DNA from: an uncultured Treponema sp.
Lineage (GTDB): Bacteria > Spirochaetota > Spirochaetia > Treponematales > Treponemataceae
DNA: 53,977 nucleotides
Reading direction: 5' to 3'
Assembly (NCBI GenBank): GCA_947178095.1
Contig: CAMWWZ010000008.1
Span: 1 to 53,977, forward strand
Shown here: positions 1-8,105 of the stretch, in pieces
How positions within the stretch are numbered: position 1 is the stretch's first letter
Layout of the letters: each line of letters opens with the position of its first letter
The notes under the pieces: generated by a model
What the model saw: only the letters and a program-made list of their open reading frames with translations
What the model was told of the DNA's origin: nothing
Database searches by the model: none
Position numbers and translations under genes: made by a program

Positions 1-735
1 GAAGGCGTTCGCGGAAAAATTTTGCGTTTTGGAAAAAAATCCGCGGAAAATTTCGGCGTGAAATTTTTGGAAGATTTGGGAATCGGCGGCACGAGATTTG
101 AAATTGACGGAATTGAAACTTGCTTGAAAATTCCCGGAAGCCACAATTTTCAAAACGCGCTTTCGTGCATCGCGCTCGCAAAAGAACTTGGACTTTCGGC
201 GCAAGAAATAATTCGCGGAATTGAAAACGTAAAGTTGCCCGAAGGCAGAAGTCAAGTGCGAGAAGTGCGCGTAAAAAACGGCGCGGAAATTTTTTTGATG
301 CAAGACTGCTACAACGCGAATCCCGAATCGATGAAAAAGGCTTTGGAGTTTTGCGCTTCGATAAAAATTCCTGGAAGAAAATTTTTCGTTCTCGGCGACA
401 TGAAGGAATTGGGCGAGCGTTCCAAAATCGAGCACGCGCGAGTTGGAGAAGCCGCCGCGCGTGGCGATGCGAAATTTGTTTTTTTTGCGGGAAGCGAAAT
501 GCGCGCGGCGTTCCGCGCTTTGGAAGAAAATCGCGAAAAATCTTCTTGCGCAATTTCTGCGAAATATTTTTCGGGCGAAGAAAATTTCATTGAGAAAATT
601 TGCCGCGCGCTTTTGGATGAAATTCGCGACGGAGATTTTTTGCTTTTAAAGGCTTCGCATTCGATGGAATTCGAAAAAATTGCCGAAGGCTTGCGCGAAG
701 TTCAAGGCGCGTCGCTTGGCGTGGAGGGGGATTGA
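1..735 (+). CDS. murF: MurF, UDP-MurNAc-tripeptide:D-Ala-D-Ala ligase (5' end outside window)
   Basis: The C-terminal 244 codons of the cytoplasmic Mur ligase that adds D-Ala-D-Ala to the UDP-MurNAc tripeptide, the last soluble step of peptidoglycan precursor synthesis. The frame is open from base 1, so the start and the ATP-binding P-loop lie upstream. Visible family motifs are HNFQNALSCIALA (central domain), EGRSQV, DCYNANPESMKKAL and VLGDMKELGERSKIEH (C-terminal domain); the usual KGSR near the end reads KASHSMEFE. ftsW starts 1 nt after the stop, so mraY, which sits between murF and ftsW in many bacteria, is not there. First gene in view of the division cluster. Confidence 0.93.
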   Translation, partial: EGVRGKILRFGKKSAENFGVKFLEDLGIGGTRFEIDGIETCLKIPGSHNFQNALSCIALAKELGLSAQEIIRGIENVKLPEGRSQVREVRVKNGAEIFLMQDCYNANPESMKKALEFCASIKIPGRKFFVLGDMKELGERSKIEHARVGEAAARGDAKFVFFAGSEMRAAFRALEENREKSSCAISAKYFSGEENFIEKICRALLDEIRDGDFLLLKASHSMEFEKIAEGLREVQGASLGVEGD

Positions 736-736
736 G

Positions 737-1903
737 ATGGGCGGCTATAATTTTTATCCTGCCAAGCCGATTTCGGATTACAAAAGAAGCGACCTCGGGC
801 TGATTGTTTCGGTCATTTTGTTTTGGGGAATCGGAATGAGCACGCTTTACATCTGTTCGTCGGCGTATTGCCAAAAAATTTGGGGCGACCCATTTTTGCT
901 CACAAAGCGGCAGCTCGGCGCTTCGGTTTTTGGTCTTGCGGGACTTTTGTTTTTCGCGTTTATGCCGCTTTCGAAAATCAGGGCGATGCTTCCTGGAATC
1001 GTTTTCGTCACGATTTTGCTTTTGTTGTGCACGTTCGTTCCTGCGTTCAACGAAGAGCGCAACGGCGCGAAGCGTTGGGTGAAACTTCCTTTCATGCGAT
1101 TTCAGCCTTCGGAACTTGCCAAATTCGCGATTATACTTTACCTTGCGAATTTTTTCGACAAATACCACAACGAGCGCGATTTGGAAGAACGGACGGTTTT
1201 TCCGCCAGTTATGATGATGGTGGTTTTTGCCGTGTTGATTTTTTGCGAGAACGATTTTTCTACAGGAGTGTTTTTCATTTTGCTTTGCCTTTTGCTTTTT
1301 TTCGTGAGCAATGTCAAAATGCTTTGGTTCGCTCCGCTTTCGATACTTATAATGTTCGCACTCGTTATGCTGGTTTTGTCGAAGCCATATCGCGTGGAAC
1401 GTGTGATGGGATTTATTAGTCCGGAATCGGATTTGCAGGGCGTGAACTATCAGACGAACGCTTCGCTTCGCGCGATTAGCATGGGCGGCTTTTGGGGACA
1501 AGGAATAGGAATCGGCCTTGCGAAATTGAAAAGCGTTCCCGAAGTGCAGTCGGATTACATCTTCGCGGGGTGGACGGAAGCGATGGGCTTTGTCGGCGTG
1601 ATTTTATATTTCGTGCTTTTGTGCGCGTTTGCGTTCAAAGCTTATAAATGCGCGTTGAATTGTCCCGACCGTTTCGGAGCGATCGGAACTTTCGGATGCA
1701 TTTCCGCAATTTTCTTCCAGTCCATCGCGAACGTCGCCGTTGTCTGCGGCGCGATTCCTTCGACTGGAATTCCGCTTCCGTTTTTTTCGGCGGGCGGATC
1801 TTCGATGGTTATTACGCTTTGCATGTGCGGCTTTATGATAAACGCGGCGCGTGTGAAAAGCGATTCTAGTTTTGGCATGGAGAATGACGATGAGCGACTA
1901 TAG
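737..1903 (+). CDS. ftsW: FtsW, SEDS-family septal peptidoglycan glycosyltransferase
   Basis: 388-residue polytopic membrane protein of the SEDS family, which polymerises lipid II at the septum together with a class B PBP. SEDS signatures are PSELAKFAIILY near residue 121, AGWTEAMGFVG near residue 276 and GIPLPFFSAGGSS near residue 344, followed by a hydrophobic end. The ATG at 737 is chosen because a GGAGGGGG Shine-Dalgarno lies just upstream inside the end of murF. It is called FtsW rather than RodA from its place between murF and ftsQ. Its last codons overlap the start of ftsQ by 14 nt, which suggests coupled translation. Confidence 0.95.
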   Translation: MGGYNFYPAKPISDYKRSDLGLIVSVILFWGIGMSTLYICSSAYCQKIWGDPFLLTKRQLGASVFGLAGLLFFAFMPLSKIRAMLPGIVFVTILLLLCTFVPAFNEERNGAKRWVKLPFMRFQPSELAKFAIILYLANFFDKYHNERDLEERTVFPPVMMMVVFAVLIFCENDFSTGVFFILLCLLLFFVSNVKMLWFAPLSILIMFALVMLVLSKPYRVERVMGFISPESDLQGVNYQTNASLRAISMGGFWGQGIGIGLAKLKSVPEVQSDYIFAGWTEAMGFVGVILYFVLLCAFAFKAYKCALNCPDRFGAIGTFGCISAIFFQSIANVAVVCGAIPSTGIPLPFFSAGGSSMVITLCMCGFMINAARVKSDSSFGMENDDERL

Positions 1904-2726
1904 CGCGTTGGGTGAATTCGACCAATATGTCGTTCAGGGCGCGCCCAAAGAAAGGAACGATGAAAAATTCTTCAAATACATGCGAATTGTTTTCGGCGTG
2001 CTCTTTTTGATTTTGGCACTTGAATTTGTCATGTACAAATTCGTAAAGCCGAGCATAGGAGTGCCGCGCCTTGTCTACAGCGGGCTTGACAATTATTCCG
2101 AAGACGAGCTTTCTGAAACAATCGCGCCCGTGTACCGAGGAAATTGGTTTAGCTTTGACACGAACACAATCGCTTCAAGGCTTTCGTCTGTGAGCGGAAT
2201 TGAATCCGTGGAAATTGAAAAGCATTTTCCCGATAAAATTTCGATAAAGATAAAAGAGCGCGAAAGCGTCGCCATGACTTTCGTGAACGACGGCGTTCGG
2301 ACAGTTCCGATGCAAATTGACAAGAACTGCGTTTTGTTCGAAGTGAAAAATCATAAAGGTGATGTGGACATTCCGATTATTTCCGGCTTGCCCGTGGAAT
2401 TCCTTGCCGACGGAATGCGGATTCCGACAAAGTACAGGACGCTCATCGAACAGATAAAAAAAATACAGGCGTTGCCGCAAAAATATTTTGCCGCCGTGAG
2501 CGAGATTTGCGTGCTTCCGAAAAAATACGGCAACTACGAGTTGATGATAATTCCTGTCAATTCTACCATAAGGGTTTTGACGGACAGGGTATTGAATGAA
2601 GACGCGCTTCAGGATATGATGGTAGTGCTGGAAGTGGTAAAGTCTATCGAGCCTGATGCGAAGGAAATTGATTTGCGCTACGGTTCGATTTCTTACCGAC
2701 CTGCAAAGGGAGGATACATTGAGTGA
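1890..2726 (+). CDS. ftsQ: FtsQ/DivIB, divisome POTRA-domain protein
   Basis: 278-residue bitopic division protein. A short cytoplasmic N-terminus is followed by one membrane span (around residues 32-52) and a POTRA domain beginning at VPRLVYSGLDNYSEDEL, with VEIEKHFPDKISIKIKERE as its typical beta-strand end. FtsQ/DivIB links early and late divisome proteins on the outer face of the membrane. The ATG at 1890 is preferred over upstream TTG/ATG codons because GGAG lies 7 nt ahead of it. It overlaps ftsW upstream and ftsA downstream, in one transcription unit. Spirochaete versions are often named divIB. Confidence 0.88.
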   Translation: MSDYSALGEFDQYVVQGAPKERNDEKFFKYMRIVFGVLFLILALEFVMYKFVKPSIGVPRLVYSGLDNYSEDELSETIAPVYRGNWFSFDTNTIASRLSSVSGIESVEIEKHFPDKISIKIKERESVAMTFVNDGVRTVPMQIDKNCVLFEVKNHKGDVDIPIISGLPVEFLADGMRIPTKYRTLIEQIKKIQALPQKYFAAVSEICVLPKKYGNYELMIIPVNSTIRVLTDRVLNEDALQDMMVVLEVVKSIEPDAKEIDLRYGSISYRPAKGGYIE

Positions 2727-3960
2727 CACAATTGTCGGTCTTGACATAGGAACAAGCGTCGTCCGTGTCGCGATTGCGGAAGTCGATGATGAAGGAAATT
2801 TGAGCATCATCGGACTTTCAAGCAAGGAATCAAAGGGACTGAAAAATGGCGCGATTTTGAATTTGGAAGCGGCGAGCTCGGTTATAAAAGAAGTCATCGA
2901 GGAAGTGGAAACCGACGCGGGTGCGGACGTTATGTCGTGCGTCGCAGGAATAGGCGGCTCGCAGATTGGCAGCCTCAATTCGCGCGGACAGTCCGCGATT
3001 TCAAAGCATGGAAAATCCAGCGGCGAAATCACTCGTGCCGACGTTGACCGTGTGATCGAAAACGCGCGATCCGTTCCCATTCCGATTGACAGGGAAATCA
3101 TCCATGTCATTCCGAAATATTATTCTGTGGACGGCTTGAGCAAAATAAAAGACCCGATAAATATGATTGGCGTTCGGCTGGAAACCGAAATCCACATTGT
3201 TACTGCTTCGAAGACTGCGATTCAAAATGAACGTGAGTGCATAAATCGCGCGGGCTACGAGATTGACAAGATCATGCAGAAAACTCTTGCCGCGACGAAC
3301 GCCGTGCTTCATCAGGACGAAATGGACTTGGGCTCGATTTTGATTGACTTGGGCGCGGGCACGACCGATGTTTTGGTGATTTACGAAGGCGCGCCGCTTG
3401 TAAGTTTTTCGATTAAAATTGGCGGCAACCTTGTGACGAACGACATCGCGATTGTAAAGGGCATTCCGATTGCGGCGGCCGAAGAGATAAAAGTTAATTA
3501 CGGAAATTGCTTCGTCGATATGCTCGCCAAGCCAAAAGAAGTGAAAATTCCCGGTGTGGGAGGGCGGCCGCCTGAGCTTACGACGCAGACTGAAATCGCC
3601 CAAATAATTCAGCCGCGCATGGAAGAAATTTTCATGATGGTCTTGCAGGAAATTCGCGGGCGCACAAATTTGAACACCATGAGCGGAAACATAGTTTTGA
3701 TTGGCGGCGGCTCGCAGATGGACGGCGCGTTGGAGCTTGCAAAGGCTGTGTTCGGAACTCAGTCTGTGCGGCTTGGCATTCCGGAAAGCATCGGCATATT
3801 GGATGAACTGGATTATCGCAAGCCGGAATTCGCTACGGTAATTGGACTTGTTCTTTCGCAAAGATATTCAAGCGGAGATTCCTTGCGAAAGACGGGCAGA
3901 AAAAAAACTTCCGAAAAAAACGAGGGTTTTCTTCGGAAATTAAAACGAGTATTTTTTTAA
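2719..3960 (+). CDS. ftsA: FtsA, actin-like membrane anchor of FtsZ
   Basis: 413-residue actin-fold ATPase that tethers FtsZ filaments to the membrane. Visible parts are the N-terminal phosphate-1 motif [16 protein letters not shown], the FtsA-specific 1C domain ending at [17 protein letters not shown], the phosphate-2 loop [12 protein letters not shown] near residue 209, and [11 protein letters not shown] near residue 328. The end, [12 protein letters not shown], is the basic amphipathic membrane-targeting helix. The start is a TTG at 2719 with a GGGAGG ribosome-binding site, overlapping the last codons of ftsQ by 8 nt; no upstream ATG fits the family N-terminus. Confidence 0.95.
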   Translation: MSDTIVGLDIGTSVVRVAIAEVDDEGNLSIIGLSSKESKGLKNGAILNLEAASSVIKEVIEEVETDAGADVMSCVAGIGGSQIGSLNSRGQSAISKHGKSSGEITRADVDRVIENARSVPIPIDREIIHVIPKYYSVDGLSKIKDPINMIGVRLETEIHIVTASKTAIQNERECINRAGYEIDKIMQKTLAATNAVLHQDEMDLGSILIDLGAGTTDVLVIYEGAPLVSFSIKIGGNLVTNDIAIVKGIPIAAAEEIKVNYGNCFVDMLAKPKEVKIPGVGGRPPELTTQTEIAQIIQPRMEEIFMMVLQEIRGRTNLNTMSGNIVLIGGGSQMDGALELAKAVFGTQSVRLGIPESIGILDELDYRKPEFATVIGLVLSQRYSSGDSLRKTGRKKTSEKNEGFLRKLKRVFF

Positions 3961-3974
3961 TTGGGAGGAAAAAA

Positions 3975-5348
3975 ATGTCTCTTATGAATCATTCTCTTGT
4001 AAACGAGGAAGGCGCGTCGCTTTCAAATCCAAGCCCCACGATAATAAAGGTTATCGGCTGTGGAGGAGGCGGTTCGAATGCCGTGAACAGGATGATTGAC
4101 GCCGGAGTTAAAAATGTTGATTTCATCGTCTTGAACACCGACTTGCAGGCTTTGAACGGTTCGCGCGCGCCGACGAAACTCGCCATCGGGCAGAAAGTGA
4201 CTGGCGGACTTGGAGCGGGTGGAAATCCGGAAGTCGGACAGCAGGCCGCCGAAGAAGATTCGGAAATCATACAGAATATCCTGAAAGGCGCGAACATGGT
4301 TTTCGTCACGGCAGGAATGGGCGGCGGCACAGGAACAGGTTCCGCTCCTGTCGTTGCCAAAATCGCGCGGGAAATGGGCGCGCTCACAGTAGGTGTCGTC
4401 ACGACTCCGTTCAATTTTGAAGGCCCTGTTCGAATGGATTTGGCGAAGGACGGAATCGAGCGTCTTCATAGGGAAGTCGATTCTCTCATCGTGATTCCAA
4501 ACCAGCAGCTTTTGAAAATCGTCGATAAAAAAGCGCCGGCGCGTCAAGCGTTCCTTGTGGCAGACGATGTTTTGAGACAAGGCGTGGAAGGCATTTCAAA
4601 CATAATCACGAAGCCTGGCGAAGTGAACACGGACTTTGCCGATGTCACTTCCGCGATGAAGGGGCAGGGCGACGCGCTTTTGGGAGTGGGAATCGGACAC
4701 GGAGAGAATCGTGCCGCCGACGCCGCGACAAGCGCAATCCGAAATCCGCTTTTGGAAGATTCCAATATTGACGGCGCGAAAAATATTTTGATCAATGTTT
4801 GTTCGCAGGGAAATCTTTCGATTGCCGAAACTGATGAAATCGCGAAAATCATCACCGCTTCTGCCGCGCCTTCGTACAAGGTTTTCTGGGGCAATGTCGT
4901 TGATCCGTCCATGGCGGAAGACGAAGTGAGCGTTACCGTCATCGCGACTGGTTTCAGCAGTCCTGCCGAAGAGGAAGAAAAAGTCGAAGAGGAAGCGCCT
5001 GTCGTCAAGGAAGAAATCGTCCAAAAAAAGAGCGATGACAATATGATTTCCAAATTTGCATTTGATTCGCTTTTGAACGCAGGACGAAGGCACAGCGAAA
5101 GCCTTTTTGATGAAGGAGAATTCGTCAGCGTTTCCGTGAACGAGCCTGCCGCTTCCGAGCCGGTCGCCGTTGCCGAAAAAAGCGAAGGCGGAAATCTTGG
5201 AAATGACATAACAAATTCTCAGTACAGGCCGCGAAGTCAGCCTTCGATAGTGCCGCCTTCCGGATATATCGATGAGCATGATATTTCGATTCCTGCTGTC
5301 TACCGTTTGGCAAACAGCAATCTCACTCGCGAAATAAAATTGCGCTAG
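3975..5348 (+). CDS. ftsZ: FtsZ, tubulin-like division GTPase
   Basis: 457-residue GTPase that forms the Z ring. The nucleotide-binding motifs are [15 protein letters not shown] near residue 28 and the tubulin signature GGGTGTG at residues 115-121; the synergy segment follows ([13 protein letters not shown]). An acidic, low-complexity linker of about 110 residues leads to the conserved C-terminal peptide ISIPAVYR, the docking site for FtsA and similar partners, followed by a short basic tail. A strong GGGAGG lies ahead of ATG 3975, 14 nt after ftsA. Longer than the typical 380-400 residues because of the linker. Confidence 0.98.
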   Translation: MSLMNHSLVNEEGASLSNPSPTIIKVIGCGGGGSNAVNRMIDAGVKNVDFIVLNTDLQALNGSRAPTKLAIGQKVTGGLGAGGNPEVGQQAAEEDSEIIQNILKGANMVFVTAGMGGGTGTGSAPVVAKIAREMGALTVGVVTTPFNFEGPVRMDLAKDGIERLHREVDSLIVIPNQQLLKIVDKKAPARQAFLVADDVLRQGVEGISNIITKPGEVNTDFADVTSAMKGQGDALLGVGIGHGENRAADAATSAIRNPLLEDSNIDGAKNILINVCSQGNLSIAETDEIAKIITASAAPSYKVFWGNVVDPSMAEDEVSVTVIATGFSSPAEEEEKVEEEAPVVKEEIVQKKSDDNMISKFAFDSLLNAGRRHSESLFDEGEFVSVSVNEPAASEPVAVAEKSEGGNLGNDITNSQYRPRSQPSIVPPSGYIDEHDISIPAVYRLANSNLTREIKLR

Positions 5349-5368
5349 AATTCAGATTCGGAATTTGA

Positions 5369-6271
5369 ATGGAAAGATTCGAAAAACTTTTGCGGCAGTT
5401 CCATGCGAATTTGATTATGGTCGAAGGAAGGGCGGAGCTTACCGCCCAAACTTACGGAACGGCCGTAAAAGAATTTTTGTCGTGGCTCTGCTCGAAGGAA
5501 ATCAAACTTGAAAGCGTCGCGCTCAAAGATTTGTTTTACTATCTTTCGTGGCGAAAGTCGCTTGGAAATTCCGAATTGACGATTGCGAAAGACATAAGCG
5601 CGCTTCGTGCGTTCGGGGCGTTCCTCACAAGGGAAGGAATGTGGCAGGAAAACCTCGCGCTCGTTTTGGACAGGCCGCGCGCTTCGCGCGCGCTTCCCCG
5701 AGTTTTGAGCGTGGAGCAAGTGGACGATTTGCTTTCGTGCATCGACACTTCCTGCGCTCTCGGAATCCGCGACCGCGCGCTTTTCGAACTCGTCTATTCT
5801 TGCGGGCTTCGCATCAGCGAGGCGTGCTCGCTTTTGATGGGAAATGTTCATCTCAAAGAAAAAATTCTTCTCGTGCGCGGAAAAGGCGACAAGGAGCGAA
5901 TCGTTCCGTTTGGCGATGCGGCGAAAAATTGGCTTTCCCGTTATTTTGACGAAGTGCGTCCGAATCTCGTGGGAAAAAAAATCGTGCCGCAAGTTTTCGT
6001 AAATTACAAGGGCAATGCGATTTCGCGGAAAGGCGTGTGGAAGCGTTTCAAGGAATTGGAAAGTTTTACGGGAATCGACTGCAAGGTGCACACGCTTCGC
6101 CATTCGTTCGCAACGCACTTGCTTTCGGGCGGCGCGGACTTGCGGAGCGTTCAGGAATTGCTCGGCCATGCTGATTTGGCGACGACGCAAATCTACACGC
6201 ACGTCGCAACGGGCGAGCTTGGCGACTACCACAAGGAATTTTTCCCGGGACACAAGATAGTTAATAATTAA
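5369..6271 (+). CDS. xerD: Tyrosine recombinase, XerD-like
   Basis: 300-residue tyrosine recombinase with an N-terminal SAM-like core-binding domain and a C-terminal catalytic domain. All catalytic residues are present: R148 (CGLRISE), K172 (RGKGDKER), H241 and R244 (HTLRHSF), H267 (LLGHADL) and Y276 (TTQIYTH). The last helix (QIYTHVATGELGDYHKEFFPG) resembles XerD more than XerC. With the second recombinase at 10278 it would form the pair that resolves chromosome dimers at dif. No dif site was recognised here. The last codons run into an AT-rich repeated sequence (KIVNN, then TTAATAGTGAATAGTTAAT), so the exact C-terminus may be drifting. Confidence 0.88.
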   Translation: MERFEKLLRQFHANLIMVEGRAELTAQTYGTAVKEFLSWLCSKEIKLESVALKDLFYYLSWRKSLGNSELTIAKDISALRAFGAFLTREGMWQENLALVLDRPRASRALPRVLSVEQVDDLLSCIDTSCALGIRDRALFELVYSCGLRISEACSLLMGNVHLKEKILLVRGKGDKERIVPFGDAAKNWLSRYFDEVRPNLVGKKIVPQVFVNYKGNAISRKGVWKRFKELESFTGIDCKVHTLRHSFATHLLSGGADLRSVQELLGHADLATTQIYTHVATGELGDYHKEFFPGHKIVNN

Positions 6272-6304
6272 TAGTGAATAGTTAATATGCAATTCTCCAA
6301 ACAA

Positions 6305-6333
6305 TTGACACTTTTTTTCTAATGTTTTAGAAT
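6305..6333 (+). promoter_or_regulatory. Sigma-70 promoter for the TPR-dprA-topA-xerC group
   Basis: TTGACA (6305-6310), 17-nt spacer, TAGAAT (6328-6333). It lies 32 nt ahead of the lipoprotein start, in the gap after xerD, and would start a new transcript for the lipoprotein and the tightly packed genes behind it. Confidence 0.75.
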
Positions 6334-6364
6334 GGTATGCGTCTAATTTTATTGAGGGGTGGTC

Positions 6365-7090
6365 ATGAAAAATTTCTGCGTTGCTTTTGTGTGCGCGACA
6401 TTTGTTTTCGCGCTCGCGTCTTGCACGAAGTCGAACAAGACGATAATCCGAATGCAGCATTTGGAAGAAGGCGTTTCAAGTCCCACGACGATTGACGAGC
6501 TAAAGGACGCTATAAGAAAATACGAGGAGCGTGTCGCCGACATTCAGCTGGCGCAAAGCCAAATCGGAATTTGGTACAAGATTCTTGCCACGCGCTATTT
6601 GGATAAAAAAATGTACGGCGAGGCTCTCAAGACTTTTGAAAAGGCTTTGGAATTCTATCCGCAAAATCAGAATCTCTATTATTACGTCGGGCTTTGTGCG
6701 GGATATATGTCGCATGCGGCGATGGATTTTGACGCGAACGGAAGTTCCGAAAAGCGGATGAATTATCTGCGCCTTTCCGAGGATGCGTACAAACGCGCGA
6801 TTGAGATCGAGCCGCGATACGCGCGCGCGCTTTACGGGCTTTCGGTTTTGTATGTGTTCGAATTGGGCGAGGACGAAAAAGCAATCCCGCTTTTGGAAAG
6901 GCTTCTCACGATCGAAACGAAAAACATTGACGCGATGTTCGTGCTTGCGCGCGCCTATTATGTTACGTATGAATTCGACAAGGCCGTGGCGATGTACGAC
7001 CAAATAATTTCCTTGACAAAATCCAAGGAACGCAAGGCGGAGGCTGAGGCGAACAGACAGACCGTTTTGGACGCAAGTTATGCAAACTGA
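6365..7090 (+). CDS. TPR-repeat lipoprotein
   Basis: 241-residue predicted lipoprotein. The signal peptide ends in LASC with the lipidated cysteine at residue 20. The rest is helical with tetratricopeptide repeats: YGEALKTFEKALEFYPQN, AYKRAIEIEPRYARALYGL, KAIPLLERLLTIETKN and FDKAVAMYDQIISL. TPR lipoproteins act as scaffolds at the membrane; the partner is unknown. I recall a TPR gene at the matching place between the fts genes and hslVU in Borrelia, which suggests a conserved envelope role. ATG 6365 is taken over GTG 6359 because GAGGGG is spaced 5 nt from it. The 3' end overlaps dprA by 11 nt. Confidence 0.88.
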   Translation: MKNFCVAFVCATFVFALASCTKSNKTIIRMQHLEEGVSSPTTIDELKDAIRKYEERVADIQLAQSQIGIWYKILATRYLDKKMYGEALKTFEKALEFYPQNQNLYYYVGLCAGYMSHAAMDFDANGSSEKRMNYLRLSEDAYKRAIEIEPRYARALYGLSVLYVFELGEDEKAIPLLERLLTIETKNIDAMFVLARAYYVTYEFDKAVAMYDQIISLTKSKERKAEAEANRQTVLDASYAN

Positions 7091-8090
7091 AAGGCTTTTG
7101 CTGAAAATCGCGCTTTCGACGATTTATTCTCTTTCGTTGAAAGAAAAAATAAATTTGGCGAAAACTCTTGACAATTTGCACGACCTTGCGTTACATTCTT
7201 CTATAGAAACAATCGAGGCGAAAATCGGGCGACCGCTTTTGGCGAAGTCTTGGAATCCCGAGGAAAACGCAAGGCTTGCGAAGGCGGCTTTTTCGCGAAT
7301 GGACGCGCTTGGAATTTCGTGCGTGTTTTTTGATGAAAAAGAATTCCCTTCGATGCTTCGCGAAATAAACGATCCGCCTTACGCGCTTTTTTTTCGGGGC
7401 GACTTGAAAATTTTGGAAGGAAATTGCGTGAGCGTCGTGGGCACGCGGAAAATTACGGGCGGCGCGAAAATTGCCGCGCACGATTTTTCCTACGACGCGG
7501 CTTCGGACGGAACGACTGTGGTTTCGGGACTCGCGCTCGGAGTGGACGGCGAGGCGCATCGCGGCGCGCTCGACGCTTTTTTTGACGGAAAGACTTCCGT
7601 GGCGAAAACAGCTGCGGTTTTGGCGGGCGGCGTGGACAATATTTATCCTGTTCGCCACAAAAAAATCGCGGCGCAGATTCTCCAAAATGGAGGCTGCATT
7701 TTGAGCGAAAGCGCGCCTGGGATTCCTTCCGAAAAATGGCGTTTCGTTCAGCGCAACAGAATTTGCGCGGGGCTTTCGCGGGCGACGATCGTGATTCAGG
7801 CTCCTCCGGGAAGCGGCTCGCTCATCACGGCGGACTTCGCGCTCGGCTACAATCGCGAGCTTTTGTTTCACGAAGCTTGCTTTTCGGACGAAGCGAACGC
7901 GATTTCGAAAATGGTGCGCGCGAATCTTGCCGGAAAGGAAGGAAGCGCGGCTCGGAAAAAAATCGAAGCGAATTGCGAGCGTTATGTGAGCGACGGAGCT
8001 GAGATTGTAAAAAGTTATAAAGACTTTTGCGAAAAAATTTCATCAGTCCCTGGAATGAAAAATTCGGATGCGACTAGAGAATTGTTTTAG
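7080..8090 (+). CDS. dprA: DprA/Smf, DNA-processing protein
   Basis: 336-residue Rossmann-fold protein that loads RecA on incoming single-stranded DNA during transformation. Family marks are the N-terminal helical segment, FFRGDLKIL, SVVGTRKITGGAK, the SGLALGVDGEAHRGAL motif, the GGVDNIYPVRHKKIA segment and QAPPGSGSLITADFALGYNREL. Length is normal; no C-terminal winged helix is evident. The start lies within the end of the TPR lipoprotein gene, so translation is probably coupled. dprA next to topA and xer is a common bacterial arrangement; its presence does not prove competence. Confidence 0.93.
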   Translation: MQTERLLLKIALSTIYSLSLKEKINLAKTLDNLHDLALHSSIETIEAKIGRPLLAKSWNPEENARLAKAAFSRMDALGISCVFFDEKEFPSMLREINDPPYALFFRGDLKILEGNCVSVVGTRKITGGAKIAAHDFSYDAASDGTTVVSGLALGVDGEAHRGALDAFFDGKTSVAKTAAVLAGGVDNIYPVRHKKIAAQILQNGGCILSESAPGIPSEKWRFVQRNRICAGLSRATIVIQAPPGSGSLITADFALGYNRELLFHEACFSDEANAISKMVRANLAGKEGSAARKKIEANCERYVSDGAEIVKSYKDFCEKISSVPGMKNSDATRELF

Positions 8091-8105
8091 AAGAGGTTTT
8101 CGATT

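Noticed and set aside
587..1501. 304-codon open frame opposite murF and ftsW
   Set aside because: Antisense to conserved cell-wall genes; composition rich in Arg, His and Asn.
6262..6290. Functional AT-rich site after xerD (TTAATAATTAATAGTGAATAG)
   Set aside because: Looks like a widespread low-complexity interspersed sequence; no dif-like arm symmetry.
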